From positions 52,175,674 to 52,239,673 of the forward strand of contig NC_073694.1 of the NCBI RefSeq assembly GCF_029784165.1: a DNA stretch of 64,000 bases, given 5' to 3'. The notes beneath the pieces were generated by a model. The model made no database searches and was not told where the DNA came from. It worked only from the letters and a program-made list of their open reading frames with translations. Position 1 is the stretch's first letter; each line of letters starts with the position of its first letter. Made by a program: the position numbers and the translations under genes. Origin of the DNA: Wyeomyia smithii (lineage: Eukaryota; Arthropoda; Insecta; Diptera; Culicidae). Below are positions 42,744-55,934 of the stretch, one piece after another.

Positions 42744-42912
42744 TGGGCCATTCACATGCCACGTTGACAGCTTTGGGGAGAGGGAAAGGGTCTGTGAAAT
42801 GTCTACGGTCCATACAAAATTTTTAGAATTTATATAAGCAGATGTACACGAAAGGGGAGGAGGGGGGGTCAAGAAAACTAAAAATCTGTCCAGGTGGAAT
42901 GTGGATGGCCCC
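42744..42912. mobile_element. Palindromic MITE (family GGGGCCATCC), copy 2
   Basis: TGGGCCATTCACATGCCACG at 42,744 and CAGGTGGAATGTGGATGGCC near 42,891-42,910 are diverged versions of the perfect ends at 648-803. The spacer contains a G-rich run. It is older than copy 1, as shown by the mismatched stem. Confidence 0.7.
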
Positions 42913-43269
42913 TTTGCATTATATTTTTATTTTTGCAAGAAAACTAAATTTTTGCATTGACGACGTATACAGTCGTTTATGTTTTGAAATCTTATTTTTC
43001 AGTATTTTCTAAGCATTTTCGAATTGCAAATACCTTTACAAAATATAAAAATAATTCAAAAAATTTCAACACAGTTCATCTAGAAACCAAAAAAGAATAC
43101 AAAATCTTAACTCTTTGCTTCAACTTAAAACTCTTGAAAGAAAAGTTTCGACAACAGTTAGGTTTCAACTGGGTTTGGCACTGGGAATAAAGAATTTCGC
43201 TATTACACTCATCGGCTATGATTCCCGAAAATTCTAGAATCAGGTAAAAATCTAGCACACACAATCAAT

Positions 43270-43734
43270 GTGTAAAAAATCCGATTCAAAATAATCGGCG
43301 GCGGTGGCGTATGTAAAAGTGTCAATGGCAGCGCACAGGACTACTTCAGACGCCATTCTAAATCAAAGATAGAAATTTCTGGTTATTAGAAAACAGCCAA
43401 AAATAGCCAAATATCACCCAAACCTCCGGTTTTTTTCTGAACCAGAAAAATGCGTAGAGGCCAGAAATTAATTCCACATGCTATTTCGAAATTCAAGTTG
43501 ATGAAACAGCTGAATATGACTAAGGACCACCATCGAGGTAATGTATGGAATCCAAAAAGCGAGGATGTTTTCGATAAAACCATTCATTTCAAACAATTTA
43601 TCTTTTGATTTTGAACGTATCCGATTCGTCATGCATTTGCGGGCTATAAAGGAACGCAAGGTCAATCTTTGGAATTATGTGAAATCAATTTAAAATGTAT
43701 GAATTGGAGGGAAGAAGTTTGCCGGGTCAGCTAG
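43270..43734 (+). mobile_element. Helitron-like repeat, 3' terminal part
   Basis: Ends GTTTGCCGGGTCAGCTAG|T, a CTAG terminus followed by T, which is the usual Helitron 3' end. The internal part (CCAAATATCACCCAAACCTC and neighbours) matches 1,740-1,830. No hairpin was clearly made out upstream of the terminus and no 5' TC end was identified, so this stays a probable call. Confidence 0.4.
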
Positions 43735-43739
43735 TATTC

Positions 43740-44100
43740 AAGATTTTTAAATGAAAGCTCTTACAATTCCTCAGGAATTATTCCCTGAAAATTTTTCTCT
43801 ATTTTTTGTTGTAATTCAGATATATCGTTTTTATAAAAATAAACGTCAGCTCTTTTTATATGTTAGTACTGATAAATTTCTAAAAAAAATTATGAAAAGT
43901 TGCTTAGGGTAGTTATGCATTCATTATTTTTTTCGCAAAAAAATTTGTTCCAAACCGTTTTTTTTTTCTTTAAAAAATATTATATTTCTGCTTCCTTTTT
44001 TTTATTTTTTCCTAACAATTACAAAAAAAATCTAGATTATCATATTTTCATCTGTTTAAGATATACACAGCAAAAGAAGAAAGGCGCCTCTTCCTGTCCG
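43740..44100. other. A+T-rich non-coding stretch
   Basis: Nothing recognised. Confidence 0.5.
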
Positions 44101-46600
44101 AAACGGATACCAGTCATCACCTTTTCGACGATCGTACAAAAAGCTTCAAATATTGATTAAAAAACTGACAGCCGTACCAAAAATATTGCGTTCAACCATA
44201 CTAAGCGAAAACAAAGCGGCCAAATCCGATCCAGTGGAAAGGTGTTTCGGTTGAGAATCCTGACAAACTGCAACTTCGATTCGCCTTTTGTCGGTCCATC
44301 TATCCATCAGGAGAAACAAAGCATCTCGCGCCGGAAAAGGTGCACGTGCTTCTGCAGTTGCTGCGGCGGGTTCCGATCCCTCGTCAAAGTCGTGTTGTAA
44401 ACTAAAGAAGAGAAAATCGGCGTCAAATCACTACTTTTCAAAAACTGAGTTCACCTTTCTCTGGGACTACGCCACCCTGGGCTTTCGCGTAGATCCGGCT
44501 TTTTCTTCCCTTCACTTGCACTCGTAACGCAACGGACGCAACGGAAAAAAGTGGAACATTATTTCGGTAATTGGCGTCACCGGCCAAGGCTTTTGTGTCC
44601 GGGCTTTCTTCCTTAATCAGAGGTCTCAATACCACTTCCTTCTTTTATTTGTGTGAAGCAAACTAATTCTAAAATATGGGGTCATATTTTCCCCTAGCCG
44701 TTTGTTCGCATTCGCATCTAAGCCGATCCGTGTCGATAATAACAATGCAGCTTACGCGATAAATCTGCGCTTCGTTTTCCCTCCTCGTGTCCTGTCGCAA
44801 TTTGGACTTTTTTTTGCAAGAAATGACCTCAAGGTGTTTCCTATTTTACTACGGGCCCCCTTCTCGATGAGGGTCGCTAACGGGCATCGTTTCTAATAAG
44901 CTTGGGCAGATTTTCTGGAAAGTTTCCTTTCGTTCTCCTTCGGGTTGCCTGTCGGGGCACACACTGCAATGCGAAGTAATTTATGGTTCCTTTCTTTTCT
45001 CGTGCAGCCTGTGCCTTCGTTCGAAGCTGAGCTATCTTTGGCCTTGACAGATCTGTAACACCGTGCATGCCAAACAGACCCCAGAAGTGACGACCGGGGG
45101 TTTCTCGGTGTTAGGGTTTCTTCAAAAACTATAGAGCAACGGGGCTACATCGTAGGACCCCTGACCGAAATCAGGACCCATTATATCTATTTTCTTTTTT
45201 TCTAAGAAATGCAAAAACGAATTCGTTACCTGAATCTTATAGGAGATAAACCTTTTCCTTTTTTTTTCTTCAATACCCTCTTCTTTCTCCTTTTCGACGA
45301 GACACCTTTCCTGTAATCTTCTTTTGTTCCCCGCTGTGGACTCCTTTCGAATCAGAATCCTCTTCGCGCAGGGGATTAGTTTCCTAGTAAAGTAAATCTA
45401 AATGAAGGTAAAAATAAATGGCGAAAAAAATCGATCACTGTCTGTCTATGCGTTTGTCATCATCCGACAGAGAGAGAGAGAGAGAAAGAGGCACGCGGAA
45501 GAATAATACGGCATTTCTTTGGTTCTTCCCGATGAAATAATGGTACTCTCATCCCTTCGTACCGGATTCTTTGGCCTGACGTAACGGAATTCAGCCGGAT
45601 CGTGGCATGCTTGATCGGAAAGGCACACGTGTTCGTCCCAAGGACAAGGGTATCATCCAACCCCAAAAAGGAAACAACATCTGCCCCTGAGTTGGTCTGT
45701 TTTGTTTTGTCCTATTGTTGGATGTTTAAGCCGCTGAAAGTGATCGTCTGGAGTTATCTTTTCGCTTCGATTAACTTCATTGATGTCGGAATGTCGGCGT
45801 ACGCAGGATTAGGAGCAGTAGTGAGGTGTGTTTCAACGCCTCACGGGTAACGGGAGAAAGCATCAAGTTTTCCGGGAATCACACTAGCTTCAACACTAGG
45901 AAGAGAACAGCTTGTTTAAGTCTAAGTTTATGTTCGTTTTAATTTTGAGTCGTCTTCTTAAAAATCGGTATTCACATATTAAAAAGTTTGTTTCTTACTG
46001 ATGGTCTATCGTGATCCCTTTATAAGGTTTCGCAACAAAGTACTCGTATGGAATGATGGCTTCGAACAATTATTTTTACAAATGTAAAACTTGTCTTTCT
46101 TCTGTCTTCGTCCGACAGTTGTGTTGGCGAATTATATCCATGTTCAATTGCCTTCAGCAGTTTTGACAGAAGGTAATCATCACCTCATAAGACAACATTT
46201 TGTTCAAGAATGGAAGAAAGAAAAAAAAAACACAACACAAACAACGCCAGCGATTTCCCTGCCCAGGTTGGTTGCAATTTGTCAAATTAATTAACCCCGA
46301 GGCATTTGGAGTCTTCATTTAGGGGGGCCCATTATTGAATTAGGACTCCATGTGGCAGAAGGGTTCGTGCAGAGCGCATGTTACCTCTTTTAAAGAATAT
46401 GGCCCTGAATAATCATCGCACTCGGCCTAATGGGCAATAGCCTTGAACGCCGCCTGCTAGTGGCAGGTGCTGTTTACCTCTTTGCTGAGCTGCTCCGTTT
46501 GATTGGTCAATTGGTGTAGGGATCAGAACACCAGCAACTGACTGGTGACCGAACTTCCACAAATTATTTGGAAAATATTGTTACTGGTTATAATTCGGTT
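44100..46600. other. G+C-richer, repeat-poor non-coding stretch
   Basis: Balanced composition, unique within the window, short overlapping frames without domains. It includes a (GA)n run at 45,468-45,490. May be host intron or regulatory DNA. Confidence 0.45.
45468..45490 (+). repeat. (AG)n microsatellite
   Basis: About nine AG units with one interruption. Confidence 0.85.
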
Positions 46601-48630
46601 TGATCGAAGCACGGCATATTCACTTGATGTTTTGTAAGCGGCACGAATAATGGACTCGAGACGTGGCGGTTGGCTTAAGTCGTTACTATTTTATAGGGCA
46701 GTCTGATAACCCTTGGGGCTCACTTCGTGCACCAGCCGTGAATTGAGTGTTCAACATAATGCACTCTAAGATGTAGATTTATGCTGGAGCAAATGCACTG
46801 CACTACATGAATGACGAATGATACGGTAATAGATCATTGAATTAATTTAAAACTGCTTGCGCTGAGTGGGGTTTTCAATTAAAAACCTAGCTTAATCCAT
46901 ATTAAATGTAAAACTAACTTAAAAGATCTTCGCACCTGACTGTTCTAGGAACAAGCTTTACAAAACTGTTGTGAAAAGGATTATACTGAAGCAGGACACA
47001 CAAGCTTTAGATATCAAAATTTGCAAAGACGCTAGTAATAAAAATACAAAAGACATGACACTTAAAGAATATTAAAACTAAATAAACTAGATTCATTGAA
47101 GTGGTAATAATCTGTAAGAAAAGTCCCGAAATTTTAAATCTTTGGAATATCATCAAGGCTCCGAAAGCATATAACAACAATAAAAATTTTGCAAATGTGA
47201 ACATTTAAAATTTTATTGATGCTATCAGTTCAGGTTCGGTTGACTTAATGAGGTACCAACAACGGGTAGTAGTAAAACTCCTCAGAGTGCTGAAAACATA
47301 AAAAGTAATCATACAAAGTGATAAATGATAAAAAAGTAGGAGACGCTTCCACTTCATACAAATTCTTATTAGCAAAACTATTATTCGTAGCTATACAGCC
47401 AAGACACCTACATTTAATTCAGCGAATTCAGTATGATTTTCCTTTCTCAAACAGTAAACTAAACAAAACTATGTAAAGTTGGAGACCAGAACGATTTAAG
47501 CGAAAATTCTTTGATTGGAAATTGTTTGACATTAAACGGATAAAACTCATGCTAGGTTAGCTTTAGCCCTGCATATAACTTCAAGTATCTTGAATCCTCA
47601 CGTTAATTTCAATAATTTCAAAAAAGAAAAGGAAGATAACAATTATGCGCTTTTTGCGTAACGTCGCTGCCGTTTCGGTGAGTGACAAAAATAAAATAAC
47701 TACTTTGATTATAACTTAGAAAAAAAGCAAACAAGACAATCACGACCAAACCGAGTCGGGCTGGCCCATGAAGGAGATGGGAAAATTCTAATTTGCAATT
47801 GATTGACAAAAAGTTGCGTAAAGCAAAAGGTTTTCATGCTCTAGATACTAGTCGCAAGTTTCTTTTATTTGACAACCGGTGATATGTTTGGGTAAAATTT
47901 CACATTTTTTCTTTATCATATTTTAGTTAAGCTGATATTTTTCGGATGTAGCAGATTTCTTTAGATGTTGAAGACTTTCCTCAGGGGCATCTGACACCTT
48001 TGGCAGTAATGTGACATAAAATAATAAAAAAAGTAAATAGGGTATACTGCAACTTCTTAAATGTAAAAATGTTTTGAAAGAAACTGAGTTCCGTCTATCT
48101 TTTTCTAATGTGTTTAACATTCAAATAAAAATAATTTAAATTTTTGTTTTGTGCTTTTGTCTAGTTGCAATTTATGATTTTCCTGGCTTTTGGAAAATGT
48201 GAATAAATAAAGACAATTTATGAGTGATTCTCATGGAGTCTCATAAGCCGGTGTATAACGAGTCTGTATCGACTGTACCCCAATAATGAAAATGTTGGCC
48301 TTAAAAACAAAAAACCTACATTTGGATTCATATGCTTCTTGCATTTTTTGAAAATTTTGAGCTTTGGATGCATAAACATTTTTCATGGCTCAGCACAGTG
48401 GTATAAAACGCAAAAAACGTGATCGTCAGCCTTTTGAGTATAAAGATTCCATTTAAATGCTGTTTTTTTATCTAAATGTCCTGAACCCTATAAAAAAGTT
48501 GAAAATTTACCCAAGATGTGTTCGGTAGAATGATGTGTTTTATAAATATAAAAAAATGTCTAGAGCATAGCAGGCCTCGCGTCATCTGCAGAAAATCGCG
48601 ATGTTTGACAGGAAAGATACTCCGATTTAG
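46600..48630. other. A+T-rich non-coding stretch
   Basis: No coding frame, RNA gene or repeat boundary recognised. Confidence 0.5.
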
Positions 48631-48639
48631 TCACCTACT

Positions 48640-48885
48640 ACGGTGACACAGCCCTTCCTTGCCATCGCAGTTGTGGAGATGCAGAGGTAAACCCGGTCTC
48701 CGAAAACAACGACTGTTACATTTTGTTCCTTCCAATCTCTTTTATCACCCTAACGATCGTGAAGACGTGGCCGGCGCCGTTTTCGATTTGAAGATGGTAA
48801 ACTAATCCTAAGTATCCATATACGTGGTTCTTTGTGCAATTTCACTAGCTCGGATCGATCACGGAGAAGCGCGGCCGTCAAGCTC
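48640..48885 (+). repeat. Dispersed repeat related to 28,900-29,130
   Basis: GTGGAGATGCAGAGGTAAAC, CGGTCTCC, then AGCTCGGATCGATCACGGAG follow the order of 28,930-29,120. The (AGCTA)n end is absent here. Confidence 0.5.
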
Positions 48886-48904
48886 AAGTTTAAGTTGTTA
48901 TTGC

Positions 48905-49085
48905 TGTCATAAAACTTTTGGCGTGAATGACCAGCAAAGATGATGTTGAACATAGACCCGAAGAGAGGCCGACGACTTCGAGGTAGACCTTGCCCGCTTC
49001 GGATTAAAAAAAGAATGACTGAGCAGCGGGTGTGATGAGCGACTGGAAAGGAGCAGCCCAAGACCGAATTTCGTAGAGGCTTTTT
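48905..49085 (+). pseudogene. RTE-like LINE fragment 3 (ORF2 C-terminus)
   Basis: One frame reads PKRGRRLRGRPCPLRIKKRM, matching RGRRLRGRPRTRW of RTE-like LINE 1, and the next reads MSDWKGAAQDRI, matching GDWRTAAQDRRSW. The order and spacing are as in the last 60 codons of an RTE-type ORF2. Only this scrap remains. Confidence 0.55.
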
Positions 49086-49137
49086 GGGTTTGTAATAGGA
49101 CTTCTGAGACTATCCCCATTCCAGGTGGACAAATTTG

Positions 49138-50300
49138 ATTTTTGTTTATTATTGTTATTATTGTTTATTATTTATTTAACTACAACTGACATAGTCTCAA
49201 TGAAGTAACTAATCGGAAAACCGATTAGAGTTGACAACATCATTCACAAATCAGCATAAATACCAATTTTAAGGAACGGAGGTTACAATACATATAAAAT
49301 AACAAAAATCAGCCAAGAATAGTATCAAGGATTAACGTCAATGACTCTGTGAAAACTAATCGAAGACATTGCTTCTAACGATTCTGTTCTTAAACTTTTT
49401 TAATGAAATAGAAAAGACGATGATGGACACTTTTAAAACACAGCACATCGCTTGAACCGGTCCATGCTTTCCATAGTGAGTACGATGAAACACGGATCGA
49501 AGAAAGTTTCGAGATCTAAGAGGCCTGGAACCGACGTCCAAATTTATCATCGACAGGAGTTCAAAAGCGTCGATTTCACACACTAAGGCACACTGAGGCG
49601 TTCCTCCTTGTGCTTAGAGTATCAATATACAACAACTTGCATCTGTCTTCATATGGTGGTAAGTTGACTGAATTTGACTCAAGACATCCTAAGTAATAGT
49701 AGCAGGGGCTCGCAAGAATTACAGGTCACAAAAATCCTTGACAAAGTACATAATAAATCCTAAGGTGCGGTTAGCTTTCGAAGAAATGGCAGAGTAATGG
49801 TTCTGGAAGGTAAGCTTAGAATCCAATTCCTCTTCAAGATCTTTAACCATATCAACACCTTCGAGAGGAGTACCTTCGATAGCTATACATGATTGGAGTT
49901 TTACGTCGAGTGAGGCTTACAATTGAGTATTTGGAAACACTTATGGTCAAGTTATTGATGCAGTACCGTTCTGTACACCGGTTGATAAGAGTTCTAGACA
50001 TCGTACAGTGAAAAATATTCCTAAATCGTCCGCATTAACTAGTTATATGGAATTATGAAACAAAAATCATTAATAAAGATTAGGAATAGGAATGGACCTA
50101 AGTTACTTCCTTGTGGGATACCAGACTGATTGCAGAAGGTGTGGGATTCAGTGGAACCAATCTTCACTGACAGGTTGCGATTTTTCCGAGATAATGAACA
50201 AAATCGCCTGAAGCGTCAAAACGGCTTAGCTTTCGTAACAGTATGTTGTGGTCAATGCGGTCCAAAGCAGCCTTGAGAGCAGTGTACACTGTTATAATTT
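49138..50300 (-). mobile_element. CR1-type LINE 2, 5'-truncated, minus strand
   Basis: The minus strand runs from about 50,290 (ALRAALDRIDHNILLRKLSR) through RNLSVKIGSTESHTFCNQSG and IPQGSNLGPFLFLIFINDFC (50,176-50,060), a degraded ADDLGIF box (about 50,025), IEGTPLEGVDMVKDLEEELD and KANRTLGFI (about 49,880-49,760). It ends with HYGKHGPVQAM and SLKKFKNRIVRS (about 49,480-49,370). The 3' tail is an (ATA/ACA)n simple repeat at 49,138-49,180. Many shifts and stops. The block order is that of the CR1-type LINE at 37,985. Confidence 0.7.
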
Positions 50301-50304
50301 GAGC

Positions 50305-51330
50305 ATTTGTCTCAATCTTCTCAAATTGCTAAATGAGCTGACTTGTAGCAGGGTTATGTTAAGCGAGTGTTTAGAAAAGGAGCCGTGTTGCTCCGTCGTT
50401 TTGATAGGCTGAAAAAGTTTCAAGTTGAAATTATTTTTGAAAAAAATGTAATTTTTAAATACGCTCTTTTGAAAAGTTACTTTTGCCGAGAAAATTACGT
50501 TTAATGGAAAATGAATCGATGGTATTCTTTCCAAAGTAAAAGCTTCTATTCGAAATTTATTATTTATTTGACAATTTGTGAGCTCCGCTTATTTGATACT
50601 TTAATAGTTCCAGAATGTTATATTTTTCTATAGTTGATGTAACAGTAGGCCACTCTATTTAGATTCTTCACGCAGATTTCGCATGAGTCCGCTCTCTACT
50701 TTTTTGAAATTGTGTTTTCTCAAAGAACATAATTCCAATCGGTATGTAGGATTGCTCTCTCAATTTTTATCAGAATTATACCAATTTTTGTAGAGCTCAA
50801 GTATTACATATTAAATACGCATATGCATGTGGATTTTTCCATATAACCTGATTTTTTTTTATTTTATTGATTTATTCAAGTCAATTTTTCTTCCGTTTTT
50901 TCTCCTTTTTTATTGGCAATAGGCATGAAATAAATAAGTGTTTTTGAAAAAGGTATATTTCGCAAAAAGAATTATAATTAAGTGAAGTGCAAGTTGCTAT
51001 AAGATGCAGAAACAGGTATTAAAAAACGGAACTAAATAAAAAGAGACAATTTGCCAAGATAATTAATTTAGAAAGCACACCAATTCAGTTTGATCCGATC
51101 CAAGAGGGATAACGTAATTTTCGTATCGGGACACTCCTCGCAAACCCTATCACTGTTTGCATCTTTAGATTTCAATTCAAACCTTGTCCTTATGAATTCC
51201 AACCATTGTCACGACCGTTGCAACTCGTCGTAGGTAATAACATGTACCTATTTTATTTCAAAAAATCCTTTCATTATTGGCAGTGCAAGGCTTCTTTTCC
51301 CCAGCCATTTGCATTATCTTCAATATTCTA
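50305..51330. other. A+T-rich non-coding stretch
   Basis: Nothing recognised. Confidence 0.5.
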
Positions 51331-53380
51331 TAGTTTGAACAAACCTATCATTGTCAGACGGAACCGTCTGGGTTCTTCATAACGAGGATTGCATTGCTTG
51401 CGCGCCCGGTAGAAGTGGAAGCTGGTGCAGCAGAACGCCGCCGCGCGTCCTTTTTCTTTTTTTTTCTGTCTCTCTCTCTCTCTATCCTGGCTCCGAGCAT
51501 CGGGCGCTAACAAAGTCGGTAACCCCTATCTTTTTTTTTGTTCCGGATGATTGAATCAGACTGATAGGAGGACTTTCTCGTTGTTATATTACAGAGAAGA
51601 AAAAAATATCGTACAGGAAATATAATTACCCGAACCGCCGCCGTTTTGGTTTGTCCGTCCGAGCGAGCCAGGAAATTATCTGCTCGTGTAGCGCATCGCT
51701 TGAAGGGTCATTCGATTTGACATTGTATAAAACTTGCGACCCTCTCTTGGATCGAATCAAGAGGCATGGCATGTGTTTGGATTAATATCGGATCAGAAGC
51801 TGCTGTTATTTCGGGAAAAGTAGCTCCACATTCAGTCGGCAACACAATCATCGAGAAACTTCAGCAAAGGATGTTTCTCTACTATCAGACGAATCGCTTG
51901 CTTCTATTCGGAGCAAATCAACCGAACGGAGACCACAATCCTCACGGCGGTGTTTCTAATTTATCCGACTTTGCGCGCACTAAGTGGAAAGGTGTGTAAT
52001 TAGTTTTATGTGTTTTTCCGGTTTCGTTGAATTACTCTTTCGAGGCTACTTTAGCGAACGGAACAGAGGAGGGGTGAATTCCCTGTGCCAAAAAATAAAC
52101 GAAGGAGAAAGTTCAAACAAAAGCACCACCACCGAAGAAGAAGAAGGAACAATCTCGGTAAAAGGCAGGGATAATGGCTAGCAACCGAGCCTGGCCTGGG
52201 TTGGCTGTTCAGCTGCATGTTAAATCCAGATGCAATTGGCATGCAATTTATTAGCCTGCCATTGAAAAACCTTCTGATCGGTTGTACCTTCTTCTACAGA
52301 AGAGGCGGTTTGTTGTCGGCTTGCATCCTTTTTATCTCATCCGTTCCGCTGAATTGCACGGTAGAGGGGGCCATCAGTAGTAATGAGCAGTTAATTTTCC
52401 AAACGTTTGCTGTATAACCGAGAAGGTACCGAATGGATGATTTTGTTGCCGCCATCAGGCGGTCTGGGTCTGCACGCACGCACGATTGTGGTGCGATAGG
52501 CAGCCAAGAGATAAACCTCACTTGATTAGGATTCTAATGAAGAGACTCATTTGTTGGTGTTTTCCCAGCGCGTCTTTCCAAACACTGCTCGTAGCAGTGA
52601 CAAATGACCAAACCTATTTGCGCTCTGCCTTCGCTCTTGGGGAGAAGGACGCTGCGCGATAACGGAATAGAATCCATATGTTTGAACAGATTATCTTTGC
52701 GTTAGTGTCGTCAACCAGATTTAGAGGAGAAAAAAAACGACAAGCAACAATGAGGAAGAGAACGATAGTTCCCTTCAAGTACTTCAAGATAATCGTTTTT
52801 CCTCCGATTCTCGACTATGTTTACACCGCACAATGTGTGTCGTCCCTGAGTGGGTTATGTGTGCGCCGCCTCATTACCGCAGGTTGTCTCGTACGTTCGC
52901 GTGTTCTCTAGCGGACGCTGTAAGGCGTTGAGAGATGTGAGGCGAGGAAGGCGCGTACGCGCGCAGAACGCAATCCGTTCGAGAATGTCTTATCGCTGTC
53001 TCCGTGGGAGTAGAATGGGAACCGAAGCAAATAAGTCGTGTAATAACTTACCACTCCTTGAGGAGATTGCTGGCGCTTATCGCATCGAATGATTAATAAC
53101 AAGTGCAAGCTGGTAGCAGCTTATCCAGTTGAGAGTTTGTAGAATCAATCTTTAGTTCAAAACAGCGATAATAGTGACATCACTGTCGAGACAATTTCGA
53201 TGATTTATGTATGAAAACAAACGAGGAGGCGCTGTTAGTAAACAAATGTTACGTGCGTTTACAGTTACAGTTTTTTGGCAGTCTTCGAATGTTCTATATT
53301 GTGAGTACAAATTTTCAACACACAGCATGAAATTTTTCTTGCTTTTAAAATTAATGTTCCAAATTTAAAAAAAATATTAT
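51330..53380. other. G+C-richer, repeat-poor non-coding stretch
   Basis: Unique in the window, short overlapping frames without domains. It includes a (TC)n run at 51,466-51,483. TATAAAAC at about 51,727 is not supported by an initiator. Confidence 0.45.
51466..51483 (+). repeat. (CT)n microsatellite
   Basis: About eight CT units. Confidence 0.85.
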
Positions 53381-54499
53381 TCAGGGTGGCCACTCATTTT
53401 ACATTTTCGAGTTCCCGCATTTTTCCCGCATGATTGCAAGAAATTCCCGATTGTCAGAAACGGTAACTAGGTTATGTTCATTCGACGGCTGAACGCCAAT
53501 TTCTGGACCCTAAATCGGAAGTAATGGCTCATATCATTTCTACCGAATTTGGACGGGACATTCTACACAAACAGTTGGTTAGTTACATAAAATGCAACCT
53601 TTGCCTTCCCATGGTAGACAGGTTAAATACAATTTTTGCGGTTTTCTCAAATTTGCAAATCTTCCATAAGGCAGTCAATAATCGTGTTAGCTATTTTGTT
53701 TATTATATTCATTATGTTTGTCTATCTGTCTCCTGAAAAATATGATATAAGCACCCTTTTTTTAACGCATAACAACCTATGAGGGGAACAACAACAAACC
53801 AAACAGCACTATTCGTACAAACATTTTTTTTTCGTTGTTCAAATCATCGGGAAAAGTCGTGGGAAGTTAAGGGTGAACATGAAACTACTCAACCTAAGAG
53901 TAATAAATATTTTGATTGAATTGATTATTTAGGGAACAAAACTTGTGACATGGATTTGCGTTTTTTTTTTCTCAAATTAAAGATATTATTTTACATTCAG
54001 GAAAAATACTGCGATTTAACTGTATTTCGTTTATCACGCATTACATAGATTCTGAAAACTTCAGAAGTGCATTCACAACTTTTTCAGTATTTTGATTTTC
54101 TAGTTCATCAAAGTTGCATCTCTCTGGTTATCTGCCAACATCTTCAACTTGTTTGCATCCAGCGCTCAAAATGGCCAAGCTGATAAAAAAATGATATAAG
54201 GGGCCAACATTACAGAATAAGTGATTTCGAAACTTTAGAAATAACCTGGAAATCAGAAAAATGATCTTAAATTATTATTTTTCAAATTTAAAGGCTGCAC
54301 GAACTGTCTTGCAGAAATCGTTGAAAAGAAACAAATTTATTTTTAACTTCTTTTAAACTTTTCAAGAAAAAAAAAATGTTACTCGAAATTTTCTCAAATC
54401 CTTATTAGGATTTTTTCTGAAGAATTTTTGGTTTTTGTTTCTCCATGATCATCAATAAAATATTTTTCTAAAATCAACTCTTTGAAATGTTTAATTTAA

Positions 54500-54760
54500 A
54501 ATATTTTTAATACTCAACTACTACCAACAACTTTGCCGAAAACATCGCACCAATCAAGCAAATCGTTCTGGTTTTGAAAAAAAAAAACTTTCAGAAATTT
54601 TAACTTCTTCCGTGTTCAAATAATCAACGTTGTAACATTTGGCAACTTAGAATTTAAAGCTTTTTGAGATATTCAATAATTTTTTTCAATAGAACTACTA
54701 TCTAAAGCTTTGCCGGAAACATCACACCAATCAAGCTAATTATTTTGGCTTTTAAAATAT
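54500..54760. repeat. Repeated AACTTTGCCGAAAACATCGC-type units
   Basis: Two diverged copies of CTTTGCCG(A/G)AAACATC followed by CACCAATCAAGC and a TTTTGG(C/T)TTT end occur at about 54,531-54,575 and 54,709-54,752. Related phrases appear at 10,480 and 13,345. Common short mosquito repeat, class unknown. Confidence 0.5.
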
Positions 54761-54775
54761 TTAAAGTATTTTTGT

Positions 54776-54920
54776 TTATTGGCCACAGATTTAGCAGCGG
54801 TGCACAGGGCGATTGCAGGGCTAGCGCTACGATCCTGCAGACACTAACAGTCTCTTTCGAGCCAAAACACGAACCTACGACGACTGACTAGTTAGGCCAG
54901 TATGGTACTCTAAGGCCAGT
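54776..54920 (-). mobile_element. tRNA-derived SINE, copy 3
   Basis: The minus strand reads TACTGGCCTAACTAGTCAGT, TCGTAGGTTCGTGTTTTGGC, GTTAGTGTCTGCAGGATCGT and AGCGCTAGCCCTGCAAT. It is the same family as copies 1 and 2 but more diverged; the B box has changed from GGTTCGAGTCT to GGTTCGTGTTT. It lies inside the 53,382-55,926 element. Confidence 0.75.
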
Positions 54921-55934
54921 TACAATACGAAAAGCATGTAAAAAGTCGTAGGAAGAAACAAATAAAATAAATAAAAAGTTTTCTTGAAAAATCTCGAAAA
55001 CGAAAATATTATTTTCTAAGAGTATTTATACCAAAAATAGTTTTTTTACAATCAAATTGTATAATTTACAGAAAAAATACGAGTTTGAAATATGTACAAA
55101 AATTAGTTTTTCAAAAAATTTCAAAATAATGTTTGCTTTATTTTGTGGCAAGTTTTAAATGTTTTTTCAATTAACTGCTCCGCATAGCAAGTTCGTCCCA
55201 AACCCAAATTTTCACCAGCATTGAGTTTCTAAACGGATATGGTAGCAAGTTTCGCTACAGTTCGCCAAATATTTCTTCTAAAAGACTAGCTGAAATAAAA
55301 ATCTATTTGAAAAACTGGAGATTCAGAACTGTGTGCCACTTATTTTATCTTCAATTCGTTCATTCAAACAACTACCAATAACTGATAATGTTAGTAAGAC
55401 TGTACAGTGAAACTTATTTCGCATTGCTCTTAGAAATTGGAACAGTTTCTATTGTACATATGAGAATTTATGATAAATTCTCTCACTAAAAACGATTTCT
55501 CGACAAACTGGCAACTTTCATTCCCAGATTCGGGACCGATTTTCGACCCCGGTTTCAATTCGCTTTACTATCTTGAGAAGTCCCACAGAGTCCATTCAAT
55601 TTTTTTGGATAACACCAGATTTCGACATTTAATGCTATTCTAAGACATTTGGTGGCAACAGTTATTTCATTTCAAAAGTAAGTTTAGTGACTTTTTGGTC
55701 AAAAAATTGACTGCTAAAGAAAAATGTGACTTTTGAGGGACCAACTTGCAGTCCTGCACTTCCAAATTCTCCATCATCTGTAATTGCATCATACACAATG
55801 CTTTGAAAAAATCTTAGTAACAAAATCCCGATCAAATAAAAAAAATCCCGACATTTTCCCGCATTTTTCCCGATGTAATTTTATTCCCGACTTTTTCCCG
55901 CATTTCCCGATTGAGTGGCCACCCTGTATTATGA

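Larger units (their letters stand above)
53382..55926. mobile_element. 2.5-kb non-coding element with inverted CAGGGTGGCCACTCA ends
   Basis: CAGGGTGGCCACTCA at 53,382-53,396 is the exact reverse complement of 55,912-55,926. Both subterminal regions hold runs of TTCCCG/TCCCGCATTTT in opposite orientation. TATTAT flanks both sides (53,375-53,380 and 55,927-55,932), a possible target duplication if one extra T is allowed. CAGGG-type ends recall hAT elements, but a hAT should give 8 bp, so the superfamily is open. The interior is A+T-rich with no transposase and contains a SINE and short tandem-like repeats. Confidence 0.55.

Noticed and set aside
44288..44527. 79-codon frame rich in Ser, Arg and Lys
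   Set aside because: No domain and no support from neighbours; overlaps a minus-strand frame of similar length.
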